The position numbers and the translations under genes were made by a program. The notes beneath the pieces are model-generated. The model was given only the letters and a program-made list of their open reading frames with translations, made no database searches and was not told the DNA's origin. Below, piece by piece: positions 12,627 to 24,664 of a DNA stretch of 64,000 bases. The stretch is from the NCBI RefSeq assembly GCF_050436995.1, contig NC_134754.1:3527001-3591000 (forward strand), written 5' to 3'. The stretch comes from Anticarsia gemmatalis (lineage: Eukaryota > Arthropoda > Insecta > Lepidoptera > Erebidae). Each line of letters starts with the position of its first letter. Positions within the stretch are counted from its first letter, which is position 1.

Positions 12627-14573
12627 CTGTGTAGAATAAGGTATTATGAGTCTTGTTGAGTGTTGAATTATGTACTTAGTGGAGGCGTATCACGTAAAAA
12701 ATATTAAGTTCTACAAAGTTCGTTTAATAGCGTTGAAGATAATTCTAGATTTTTAACCTGTATGTAGTCTTGTAAAAAATTAAATATGAAAAACTTTTGT
12801 TTTTAAACTTTTTACAAAGATTTATTTTGTTTTACGCTATTTAAATGTCAAGATAAAATAATGTACCTACTCGTTGTTTTTATCCAATTGTAGCTATCTC
12901 ACGGCCACTTTTAAAAGTTACACTATCTTATCAGGCTGCATATAAGTTAAATTGTTGAACCAAAGGCTAGCCCTTTATTATTATGTATTAAATATGAAAT
13001 GTTTCATTTATATTTAATGCAAGCAAAGAAAGGTTAACGACTCGGGGCAGCGTAGCAGAAATTATTTGATAAATTGCACTCAGCTTTTGTTTCAACATAT
13101 AGTTTAGGTTTATTCTTTATTTCGAGACGTAGACTCGTTAAACAGTACATTTATTTATTGAGTGAATGTTGTTTTTATTGTAAGCCGTATGTACTAACCA
13201 AAATGATGAAACGTGGTGTCAAAAAACGATGCTCTCAAAGAGTTATGTAGTTATTTAAAGAGTTGAAAAATATTTTGTGCAAATTGCATTCTTAAAGATT
13301 GTCTACTGTAAATACACCTAACTGCACACAACAAGGAGTCAAATTTAAATTTCCTTCATCTGTATTCAAGTAGTGTAATTGTTTACAAATTTTAATGTTT
13401 TGCCGTCTCTAAAGAAGAAAAGCTGAAGACTCTAGGTCACTTCGGCTTCCTTGCGTCACCTCGTGACAGTTCTGATCGAGGCTTAACTTAAAGCTTAGAG
13501 GACAAGTTGCGGGAAAGCTTAACCGACACTTGGACAGAATTTAGGTCAATATTTAGTTTTCTAAAGTATATATTTTTACAATATTATGTTACGCTCTTAA
13601 TCTTTAAACTTAATCTTTAACTTTACAATACATATTTAGATTCATGACCAGAAAATAGAGGTAGAAATGAGTTAGGGAACCCAATTTTAATTTAAAAAAA
13701 TTTCTAGTTGACTATTTCGAATATAATTCTATAGAACGTTGTAGGTTGCTGTCCATACTTGAATATTATTATCAATAGTTTTTAACAATTCATTTAATTT
13801 GAAGGATACTACATAACAATAAAAGCTACAATTTAATATGATAACACATTATAACTAGTACGTGTGTTACAAACAGGCTATTCGATATTATAATATATTT
13901 CTAACATTTACTTGAATACTCGTTGTTCACGCCATATAACCATTAAGCCTTATCCTGACCTTACGTTTAACAGATATTTTCAATACAAACTACAATTTCA
14001 CGTGTTTTATTTATTATTAACAGTAAAATATTTCACCACGATATTCCATAGAAAGCCCGCTACACAATTTCCGTATGGGATATGATTGTTGGTTCAATTG
14101 CTATCCGATTTTCTAAATGCTATTTACAAAAGGTTATTGTAACCAGCCGTCGCCGTTAAAATTAAATGAACTTATCACAAAATGATGACATTTCTAAAAT
14201 GTTTACCTAAATCCCTAACACCTAAAACAAAAAATAATGACAGTTTTTGCTAGTTTTTCTATTTACGCAATATCGTGTAGTATAATAATAATCTGTGTAA
14301 TACATTATCTCAAAGACGGCTGAACAAAAAGCAATCAGAAAGGGAATTTGCTGTAATCACCACCACGTGTCAGCAAATTGTTCGTTGTACGTAGCTCGCA
14401 TAATAATTTGACAAAATATGTTCGCTTTTGTGTTAAATAACATTTTACGTGCTACATACAACTTTAAATTACAAATTTCTGAATTTAAACTCTGTAATTA
14501 ACTAATCAAAACTTTTCGAATGCATGCATCCGAAATACAACTTGCGAAATGCGATATCGCCGCCAAATGCAAT
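12627..14573. other. sequence with no recognised feature
   Basis: AT-rich throughout, with no sustained open frame on either strand. I see no repeat of recognisable family, RNA gene or clear inverted repeat beyond short AT palindromes (for example near 12988-13020). Confidence 0.4.
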
Positions 14574-14755
14574 AGGCTGAGGTGGTATGGCTATGTCAAG
14601 AGAAGACCAACAGACTACGTAGGAATAAGCTTACTTTCCCCGGTCGTAGATCTTTCCAGGATAGAGTGAAGTGGAGGAGAAAGATTAGGAAGGGGCTGAC
14701 CCCACTACCATATGGGATTTGTAGAATGAAAGAGACAGAGAGAAATCATACATTT
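14574..14755 (+). pseudogene. RTE-like LINE reverse-transcriptase C-terminal remnant
   Basis: The plus-strand frame from about 14576 reads RLRWYGYVKRRPTDYVG, the typical C-terminal tail of RTE-type reverse transcriptases in insects. After a stop and a frame change it reads VKWRRKIRKG and ends in sequence similar to ACCATATGGGA. The same ending occurs in the fragment at 23554-23720, confirming the shared family. The segment that normally links the two parts is deleted, so this is a dead internal-deletion fragment. Confidence 0.6.
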
Positions 14756-16060
14756 TCAAAGATAAAAGTGTCTATTGTTGAATTTTAAACAAAAACATGC
14801 AATCGCTTATGATTCTACAAGAATACAGATAACACTATCGAAGCAAATCGTACATTGGTATTGTAAATACAATATGAGAGCACCTGCGCTGTGTATTGAG
14901 GAGTAAATTTTAATGCCGTTGTGTCTGAGGCAGAAAGCAGATGGTGTCACGTTTCAATGTTCAATACGCTTAACCTTTTATGTATTGAAAGTGAATAAAG
15001 ATGTGAATCAGGTGCTTATTTGTATGATTTGTTCAACGATTAGAAGATTAAAGTTATGTAAGAAAAGAGGGTGGCAATAAGTCCGTGATAGAGAAGCTTT
15101 TCCGCTGTAAATTTTATATCTATTCAGAACACGCATTGGGCATTTATTTATTTGCGCCTTTACTTAGTAGTGAGTTAAATAAATTGTATAGTTTTTTTTT
15201 TACTTTTATATAATAAAACAAACAACAGAATATTTTTATAAAAGACTTGAATAAATTCTACAATAAACAGACACGTATGTAGTTGTACCTCAATAAAAAT
15301 TAGTCTTATTCTCTGGAGACAAAACTGAAACTCGCTATGACACGTTCCTCAATAATAAAAATAAGTTGAAAAATTAACTTGCAAGGTTTTTTTCAGCAAA
15401 TAAAATTGTGTAGTGACGTCAAAATTATAGTGACAGTTTGATAAACGATAGTTAAATATATGTATGTTTGTCACCGATCTTTGAAATTGATAGGTACTGC
15501 TAACTCCACGTGTATTCTTGATGCCTTTATAATTACATTTACGTTCTATATAATTAGTATACGTAATTATCCACAAGTGACGAAGGTTTAGGGATAGACG
15601 CGTGTTACATTAATAATGATAATTGGATGTAGATTATCTGATTTTATAAGACATCTCTTGTGAGAATAAGGGCCGGTTTTCCAGTTTATATTAACGTGTC
15701 AGATAAACTGATTAATAAATGGACGACAAATGTATGAAAATATGATGCTTAAATTTCTTTCCGATAAGCTCTATGATTGATAATTCTAGATATGGTAGAA
15801 CAGAGCCTAATAATTATTTCCAATTTGCTTTTGATAATAATGAATTCCTATTTTGTGCCATTAAAATTCTATACTTATATTTATCTAACTAAATTGAACT
15901 GAAAAAATAGAGATGAAAAATAAAATATTTATGTTGACCCCGTCCACTGATGTAGTTACGAGTACTTCGAAATATTTTATAAAACACCACGTTAATATTT
16001 TAGTACATAGACAGAGTTTACGATGTCAGGAGTGAAGGCATAATATATTATCAGGATAGT
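14756..16060. other. sequence with no gene
   Basis: AT-rich, no sustained coding. A motif GGGCCGGTTTTCCAG at about 15670 resembles the terminal inverted repeat of the small MITE at 51787-51905, but I could not find a matching partner end. Confidence 0.35.
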
Positions 16061-16069
16061 CCCTGGGTA

Positions 16070-16665
16070 GGACCTTAAATGTCTCTTAGGAAACATAAGT
16101 CTGACATGCGAAAGATGGAAGGTTTTCTGCCGAATGTTTTTAGGACCTTTCCCAAATACATTTTGTTTATTGACCTTCATGAATATAGACTGCAACATAA
16201 GTTTCCTTTACCTAAAACGTCGCTTGGGAAACATAAGTCTGACATACGAAAGATGTGTAGTTTAGCACCATTTTTTTACAGTTCCTTTCCAAATACATAC
16301 CTATAGCTGAACCGCGCAACTTCGCTTGCGTCACGTACGGGAGAATGGGTCATATTTTCCGTTTTTGTAACATTTTTTAATGGTACTCTGCTCCTGTTGG
16401 TCGTAACGCGATATTATATAGCTTATAGCCTTCCTCTATAAATAGGCTATCCAACAGTAAAATCATTTTTAAATTCGCACCAGTAGTTCCTGAGATTAGC
16501 GCGTTCAAATAAACAAACTCTTCAGTTTTATAATATTTGTATAGATTTGCCTGAATACAGATTGAAACACAATACTTCCTCTGCCTTAAACAAATATTTC
16601 AATATGCGTTTAATGCATGAATATAGACTGCATTCCATGTTTCCTTTGCCTGAAGTCTAGTTTAA
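16070..16665. repeat. diverged tandem repeat interrupted by an insertion
   Basis: GGAAACATAAGTCTGACATR with its following CGAAAGATG occurs near 16089 and again near 16229. GAATATAGACTGCA plus a TTTCCTTTRCCT stretch occurs near 16182 and 16619, with a weaker copy near 16550. CCTTTCCAAATACAT-type blocks recur between them. The units are diverged and irregular, so this is an old tandem duplication. The Helitron-like element at 16301-16560 lies inside it. Confidence 0.6.
16301..16560 (-). mobile_element. Helitron-like non-autonomous element (minus orientation)
   Basis: Read on the minus strand it matches the element at 38335-38572 over most of its length. Shared blocks are CTGAAGAGTTTGTTTATTTG, GAACGCGCTAATCTCAGGAAC, TAGGCTATA, GGAGCAGAGTA and a TGTGACGCAAGCGAAGTTGC-like segment. 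It ends near TTCAGCTATAG. I recall this as a very common lepidopteran repeat whose full copies start TC and end CTAG, the Helitron signature. This copy ends CTAT, so its terminus has decayed. Family assignment is from memory. Confidence 0.55.
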
Positions 16666-16794
16666 ATAAAATGTCTCCCCGTTAGGTGTCGTACGTCTTG
16701 TCGGTTTATCTCATTCGTGCAAGCAACTGCGACAGCTAACCCAGTTAAAACTCGATACTATATGCGATACTATGGCTAAGAAACTTTATTTTAT

Positions 16795-16990
16795 AAATTC
16801 TCGTTTTGACTGCCTCTGCGCAGTGGTTAAGGTCGCCTCGGCGTTACTATTGCTTCGGGGTAGTGGGTTCGATTCCAGCACGGAATCATTGTTTGTGCGA
16901 TCCACAAATAGTTGTTTCGGGTCTGGTTGTACTTTATGTCGGGTATTTGTATATTTGAAAAATTCCTCGCGACACAAGAGCAATTCTTAG
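16795..16990 (+). mobile_element. tRNA-derived SINE
   Basis: A pol III-like A box (TGCGCAGTGGTTAAGG near 16817) and an exact B box GGTTCGATTCC (16866-16876) are spaced about 50 bases apart, as in tRNA-derived SINEs. The downstream body contains GTTTCGGGTCTGGTTG and CAATTCTTAGTGCGGAAG, which also occur with small changes in the copy at 46775-46940. The two overlapping open frames here are by-products. Confidence 0.75.
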
Positions 16991-19900
16991 TGCGGAAGTT
17001 TTCTGTAAAAAATCAGACTAATCATATCAGAAATAGGAATTAGATCGAGAAGAGAGCTTTTTATGGCTCGGAATTATCAAAAGAAAACATATCCTTTACT
17101 AATTTTAATCATGATGATAAATGAATTGTCAATCACAAACCTTGATTTTATCCGAATGCGTTCGAGCAGTAAATCACAATATGTCATGCAGATATCAGAT
17201 TGTCTTTTTCAATCTATTCGAAACGGCTGTGAAATAAACTGCTGTTGAAATTGACAGGTCTCTGTGGTTTGAATCTCATTTGTTGCTTCGATATAGAGCG
17301 CTTTGTTTTGATTGGTTGACTAAAATTTATTTTTTAAAATTGTATACTGGTTTGTTGCTATATTTTAGAAGTCTATTCTATGCAACATTATTAGCATAAG
17401 TCGGTCAATGGGAAATGTGATAAGGTCATAATCAAAGAAGTTTTTCACCGTCGAAGTTATACAAGTACGTGAAAATCTATGATCATACCTAAATAGTAAG
17501 AGCTTTTATCAAGAAGAAAGTAAAAGCAGTTTTAAAAACTTTTGAATCCAATGCAACCAAATACAATGACATATTGTGTGTAAAGCCAAGTTAAATTGAA
17601 TAGTGCAGAGTTCTCATATCTGGGCCAGAAGGTTACCACAGCTGAACTTCATAGTAAAGTTTAATGGACATGAAACTTAATACCAAAGGTTATGCAACAG
17701 TTGGTAAGAGTTCTCTTTAATACATTTTATATGAAACGGGTCATTTCTTGTATTGTTGAGAATTGTGCAAGGTCTCCGTAATGCATTCGGTACATTTGCA
17801 CGTGAGATGGTGAGTTTAAAATGTTCCTTTTAGATGGAAAGTTTTCGTGCAATTGTATGCAGAGATAGGCTACCAGCCATTTTTTTTATTAGGCGTTTGA
17901 TGAGACAATAACATTGGCTAATTTTGAGGACTCAACAAGTGACAGAAATAGTTTTTGTAAATGAAACCTAGTAACATATTTATTAAGAACTTGGAATTTA
18001 GTAAGCCGATTTCACCCATTTTCCGTACCCTCGTAGAATTTAAAACTTAATTTTGCCAAAACTAGAAAGAAAGAACGAAAGAAATGACATCGGGATTATC
18101 GAATTGTATCAATTGTTTGTAACTGTGTAGTCGCGTAACGACCGAATCTAATTTACTGAATGTTCAAGTACAGCACTTGGCTTCGGTGTTCAAGGTCTTG
18201 AAGTCCTTGAGTACTGTTTTAATCAACTGTTTATCCGTACGACCTCATTTGTTAAGAGCCTATTGATAAATATTATAAAAACTATAATTATTTGCTGAAG
18301 GGCTGAGAGCCAAGTTCTTTGAGATTTTAAATTAATATAATTATGTGCACATGTGTAACGCAATGAATTTCTTTGATCATATAGTAATCCAATTTAAATA
18401 TCTTGATTTTACGAAAATATGTAATCAAAATGCATAGATTTTTTTAAACATTCAAACGAACTGAATTTAAATTCTGAACTACATATTCAAAAATAAAATT
18501 GGTTAGTAAAATCTCAACTTAGTAGTACGCAAAAATGAAAACGCTTCTGTTTCCAATTGTTTGAAGAAAAAAAAGATAAGAATATTTCAAAACATTTTAT
18601 TAAAACAAGTTCTATGAAAATCACCAGAACAATAATATTTCAGTTCACAGTAGCCGTCAGAACGGACCTCAATGTTCATCGCTTGCTTTAAAAAGTACCT
18701 ACTTCATAACTGACTTCAATGCAAACGAGATATAATCGGTCAATATCTGTCTTTATAAAAACGTTGCTCTACTTATTAAAGATAAACTGACGTGGAAATG
18801 TTTACAAACCACATGTATAAATTATACGTAGTTCAAAGTTCAAAGCTATATTAAAGAAACAATTTTGATTTTCATTTTATGGTTGGGTGATTCTGTCTAT
18901 TTTGAAAGTAATAAATTTAGGAACACATGGAGCAAAGAACAATATCATTGATGGATTCAATTTGTTTTACGTTTGTGACCTAAGAATAAAATAAAAATTA
19001 AACTTACTTTTTTCAGTGTTAATAGCGTCTGCTTGATAAAAACATGCCATAATACAAAGAGAAGCAACCTAGTCTAAATGAGCCTCCTTATCTTTCTAGC
19101 TGTAACCTTGTAATTGTTCCTCACATGGCAATGACCTTCAACTTAACGTACCAGCAAACGGAGTCTTACTGACTTTAGTTACGTCGTAGGACAAGTGCAA
19201 ATGACTCATTTACTACACTTGTTACATATATACGTGTGCTAGTGTAATCTGCTTGATTAGTCTAGAAGTAGGCATGCTAACTTAGAATAGAGTCGATGGG
19301 CTAACTATGAGTTTTTAAATTGTTCGATTTCAATACCCTTTGTCATATCTTTTGGGCATAAACCTATATTGCCAACAGTTATTATGAATTTTTTAATCTT
19401 TAGGACTTCTAGCTAGATGTAATTGCGTTTTAGAGCTTTATCGTAACACATTACTGTACTAATGTTGGATACAGGTATGTTCTCAGATAAGATGAATTAT
19501 GCTTTATTCTACTATTTTCATTACGATAGCAAGTGCAGACATTTTATTAACGTATTTTGAACACATTTATTTGAACGTTGCCAACGATACCACGGTACTG
19601 TATAAAAGTAGAAAGTTTTTTTATTCAACTTTTCTATGTCAATCAGATTGTTACGAAAGCCTTGAAATTGAACCGTTGCATGATTATAGGCCATCTATAA
19701 CAAGTAATTACTAGGAAGAAAGCAAAGGTTGGAGAATTATTGGCCTTGTTATCGATATTTTTAGTTTCAATGTACTTGTTTTATTGAACCGTGACAGTTT
19801 AGTACAAACAGGTACAGTTTAGAAGGTTTATGTTTAATCATAATCTTGATTGTTATAAACAGTGCCCATAATGCTACATAATTTATAAGCGCTGTCTACG

Positions 19901-20780
19901 GATCTACCTTAACTGATTTGGTCAAGAGGTTTAAAGACATAAAACCCATGCCTATCATGGAACTTAATCTACGAACTTCCATGATTAATTGGTACTGCTA
20001 GACCAAGTTCTTCCATTGCTTGGCAAGGGCCCCCCTTCCATGACCTCCATTATTTCGATCTTTTACTTTAATACACCTTTGAAAGTATAAAAAATTACCC
20101 ACATTTATTTCAGAAGCCTCCGATGATGTCTTTTGATAATGCATCATATTGTCATCATTACTTTGTTATTACGAAATCGTCAGCGGTAGTTCCAAGTTCA
20201 TAACTATTCTTGGTAACAAAGATGTTTCGCTGTGAAGTTATTAATAGACTTGTACTACAGAGAAACATGAATATTATATTATTTCTGAATCAACTGCCAA
20301 GACGCTCAGACACCTGCATTTCCTTGAATTTATGACATCAACGAAACGTGGATCGGAGAAAATGATTTAGCAAAATCGTTTATTTACTGAGAAGATCGAA
20401 ATGGAAAAGAAATTAAATTATGTATTTGAACATGGTCTACCTAACTTATGGACTTTAGTAACAGTAGAATAGTATTACATCTTTGGAGAAGTTACATTAT
20501 TTATGCAACAAGTAATGTCAGTATAATTAAACATTATATAGGTTCGGTAACTATTTGACTAAAAACTCGTCTCATATCTTTTAGCCTGTTCGTAATGCGT
20601 GTTTACTTACATATTATTACATTTACTTTTACGTACGTCTAGATATTTTAAAATCGAAATTGCCTTAACATAAAAGCACAAGCTGATCATCAGTCATTTA
20701 TAAATACCTCGCGTGGCGAAACATTTTATACATTAACTGGGCCTTTCAAATTAAAAGTAGGATTACAGGCATTTATCAGA
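16991..20780. other. sequence with no gene
   Basis: AT-rich, only short chance frames (for example 19499-19714). No transposon ends or RNA genes are recognisable. Confidence 0.4.
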
Positions 20781-20936
20781 ATTTCGTTGGGGTGAACATC
20801 GGCGCTATAAGAGCGGCAACTCACGCTATGCAGCAATTACTAGAACTACTAATTGTGCTACTAAAATTCCAAACGATTCGAGTTATGAATCGTAGCAGTT
20901 TGTTACGTCGCGAACGTGGAGCTTCTCGGAATAAAG
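20781..20936 (+). CDS. weak candidate internal exon
   Basis: A TTTATCAG acceptor-like site is followed by 52 open codons and a GTATTT donor-like site. The peptide has a leucine-rich middle and a basic end (LLRRERGASRNK). It begins in phase 0, so it could follow the exon at 1003-1266, but the strand is open in a second frame too and no family is recognised. A speculative call. Confidence 0.15.
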
Positions 20937-23539
20937 GTATTTCATATTTGTTGTTTTGGTACTGTCTAACTGCTTTTTTGTGACCTTGTTGTGCTCCGTT
21001 TCTTGGAAAATCTTCGAGTTGTTTCTGAAATGGTTCATATTACTCACTGTATTCCCAGACTTTCTTTGATAAATGTTCAAAACTCATTTTGTAATGTAAG
21101 AAACTTTTTTACATTTCTTTATTTTAGCTTACATTCATTCTTTCTATCATCATTCATATCAGACGTTTTTGAAGATTAAATTCCATTATTTGGGATACTG
21201 CTACTTAAAAATTACTAATTTGTTAGTTTTAGAAATCTCTTCTACCAAAAATAAGTATATAAATATTGTCGTTATGGTAAAATGTAGATTCAACGTAAAT
21301 TATTATAATGTATTCACATTATGCACGCTGTTATTACTCAACGATTTTCCAATCGACTTACCATCTAATGGCCCTTTCAGGCCCCATCTCTGTGTGAGCA
21401 CATATAGTAACGCCTTTATGCCTTATCAGTGCTCGTTCATACGTTCACTGTGTTGTAGCGTTACTACGCAGCTACGTTGCTACGACCGTAGCGCTGCTAC
21501 AGTACTGCTACGAACTATGTAGACCGTATATTTCATTATATTCTAAGTTTTATCACTGAAGTTTGATCTTAGACCATGCGGGCTTCCTTTTATGTGTAAA
21601 GGAGTCAAGGTCAGTTTTAACAGCAATGGGGGCCGGCTGTGTAACTTGGAAGGGTTAGAATGATATCAAAGATATATTATATACCTAATTTTTGCATCTA
21701 CGTAACATATTATATGTACGTAAATTCAATCATAAGATGTTCAAAGTGTAATCGTTAACAATAGTCCGATATATTCAAATCTACGTTATTAAAAAGTACA
21801 ATGGCGTAAAATTATAATAATCCAACCTAATTATGATCGTCGGATCAGTGTTTGAGCACAAAAGAGCTTTTGTTGAATATTTAATTGAATGGGTCGGATT
21901 TGAAGATCGGATTTCGGTTGGACGTTATTCGCCTAATTTACACTGAAAATCTTTTATTATAGGAATATGTAGGCATTGATTTGATGTTACTACGCGTTAA
22001 AATGAAGTCTTCGAAGAAATTTGAGTAAATACTGGTATTATTTTCTTATTGATTGACATAATGTTTCTACCCAATATTTTTTTTCAAGTTTATTTTGTAA
22101 TTTTGCTGTTGACAAGTTCTTCATTTAGACGAATAATATATTTAGGATACAAAAACTGTGACTTGTTGTTTTTTGTTTAACACAATCTATTTGAAACAAA
22201 AAGCGTGACAACTTTTGTTTTTCGAAATGAAAAGAATGCCGAACAGGTAACTATTGATAAATGAAATGCAAAAGTTGACTGTTTCAATTAAAATCGAATC
22301 TCAACATTTAGTAAAAAAAATTAGGCATACTTCAATTACTAGAAGCTAAACCATTGAACTACTGGAAATAATAGTTTTAATAAACAAGCGTATTTTAAAT
22401 TCAGTCAAGTAGTTGTCGTCATATTTGTTTCATTCGCAGTCCTTAAACATGAGTCTGCATAATATTGTACGTTTTTATTAAAAAACGATGAACAATATTA
22501 TATTATGTTCTAGCCTGATCTGGCATTACATATTTTATGATGATCAGATAATAAAATGAAACATAAACCGTTATCTCGGGGAAGTAAATATGAGACAAAA
22601 CGTTTATGTCGGTGGGCGTCAAATTAAACGTCACATAAAAGTTAACGATGTTAACTGATCTGCTGAGTTTTATGCTATCGTTTGTTATTCTATACAATAT
22701 AAAAACTTTATTGACATATCCTAGACATCATTTCTACGTATCCCCAAGTATCACTCATAAAATTACCGTCTAATATCATCTCGCGCTTATCTTTACTTAC
22801 CACTTGAAGTATCACTTCTTAATAAGTATCAAATAGCTTATAAAGTGGCATCTTAACAGTGTTTTTCATACATCCGTGGACCGTTTATCTATTAGACACC
22901 AATATTAGCCTTAAAATTGTATCAAAACGTAAAGGAATAGTCTAAAGATTATTTGTTCCTTGAATTCGAACATACTAACAAATGACAGGCCCGTTGGCAT
23001 CTGATAAAGCTATTTTTGAGATGCTTCATAATTATTATAGCTTCTATGGGTACGTACTGAATTGCAGTTTAGCGGTGTCTTTACTTCGTATACCTAAAAA
23101 GTATAGCAAGGAAAATAAAATTTGAAATAAAAAACGTGATCTATACGCAGAAAGCTGCATAAATATGTTTAACATTTTACAATAATGTACAAGTACAAAC
23201 AAAATAGATTTATTTATTGTTACTTCACTATTCTATAAAGTAAAAAATAGTCAATGTACGAGCGTTATATGAGTGCATAATGAAACAAGAAACGCCCCAT
23301 TAGACCATTAGTGTCCACTGTCCTTACAGATAGGTATCTTTTGTTCTAGGACTTTTTGATTCTCTTTTCTTACCTACTAGCGCTTAATGGAAATAATTAA
23401 CGAAGCGCTAGTGCAATGCGATCATGTTACTAGAAATCTCTCCTTCTTTTTGTAAGACACTTTTAATTGGATACCTACAGTCGCGTATTTTCCTCTCGTA
23501 GTTAGAAATAAGTACTGTAAGTAAAGGTAGTAGTAGTGT
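20937..23539. other. sequence with no gene
   Basis: AT-rich. The segment 21440-21530 is rich in GCTACG/CGTAGC repeats, similar in style to 44160-44220; both may be ends of degraded small DNA transposons, but I could not define boundaries. Confidence 0.35.
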
Positions 23540-23734
23540 AAAATAAGTACTGCCAAGAGGGAGACCCAAAACCACGTGGACAGAAGTGTTACGGCGAGAT
23601 ATGAAGGCATGTGAGGTTGAGGAAGACGACGTCAAGGATAGGGCGAAGTAGAGGAAGAGTGTAAGGAAGGCTGACCCCTTTACCATATGGGACAAATAGC
23701 CAGGAAGAGAGAGAGAGTTAAAAATAAGTACTGC
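23540..23734 (+). mobile_element. RTE-like LINE 3' end with 14-bp target-site duplication
   Basis: AAAATAAGTACTGC occurs at 23540-23553 and 23721-23734 and flanks a 167-base insert. The insert reads RGRPKTTWTEVLRRDMKAC on the plus strand, followed by an acidic stretch, then RKSVRKADPFTIWDK and a stop. This is the extreme C-terminus of an RTE-type reverse transcriptase. One internal TAG replaces an expected Trp codon, so the fragment is inactive. The tail is GA-rich before the second repeat. Confidence 0.75.
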
Positions 23735-24660
23735 GCACTAAATAACCGATAATTCAACTTTCAAGAATGTCCAAAGATTCCAATGTGGGTGTAAAATAAT
23801 TATTGCGATTGAGGTTATAACTGCAAACTTTATTCAATTACTAATATGTCTCCTTCGTTTACTTTTCTCACAAATAAGAAAAAAAGTAAGATTACATGGA
23901 AAGTTTATTTATGAGGTCTTCGACTTAGATAGTTTAACCCATTTTTGGAATGTTGGTTTTCGGGTCGTTGTTCGCACTGAATCGTCACCGTATGATAATA
24001 CGTTACTGCCAAAAAAGTAAAAAAATATATACATATTTACTTGGCAATAGTGGTTGGAAACGTTTTTTTTGGTGCCTTTATCTATAATTACTTTTATGCT
24101 TACCCGCAAATAAAAGTAGCTTGGCTTACGTATAAAAAAGCACTTATTATTTTATAGAAAGTATAAAACTTTAGGTTTGTAGTGTTTAATGGTATAGTTT
24201 ATTGCGCGCGTGACTGCTCGTGTGGGGACCAGCTCACAGTATCGTTTCAAGAACTTATAACGTTATAACAACACATTTGAATAATCTTATGAACGTGCGG
24301 GATTATATACTTCGCTTCAGTTTCCTAAGAAGTTACTTGAAAGTTGCTCTTTGATAAACATGAAACGTAACGTTCGTGGAACGATCAATGTTATACTTGG
24401 GTCGACGTAAATAATCTTGTTTGTTATGTAACACACTCCTAATTAACACTGCGAATTAGAAAATATGTTTAATAATGTTATATCACTCACTTTTTACGCT
24501 TACAGCGTAAAAATAATACGGTGCGGATGACTTATTAACATGACTCAAGACAGCAAGTGATTTAAAAAGAACATCATATCAAAAGAACATCGTATCAATT
24601 TGAATTTCATTCTAGGTACGTGATATAGTCCATTGAAATGTTACAATTTGAGGGCCGAAT
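23735..24660. other. sequence with no gene
   Basis: No coding. A perfect small hairpin, TTTTTACGCT-TAC-AGCGTAAAAA, sits at 24491-24513; it is too short to assign a function. Confidence 0.4.
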
Positions 24661-24664
24661 ATTG

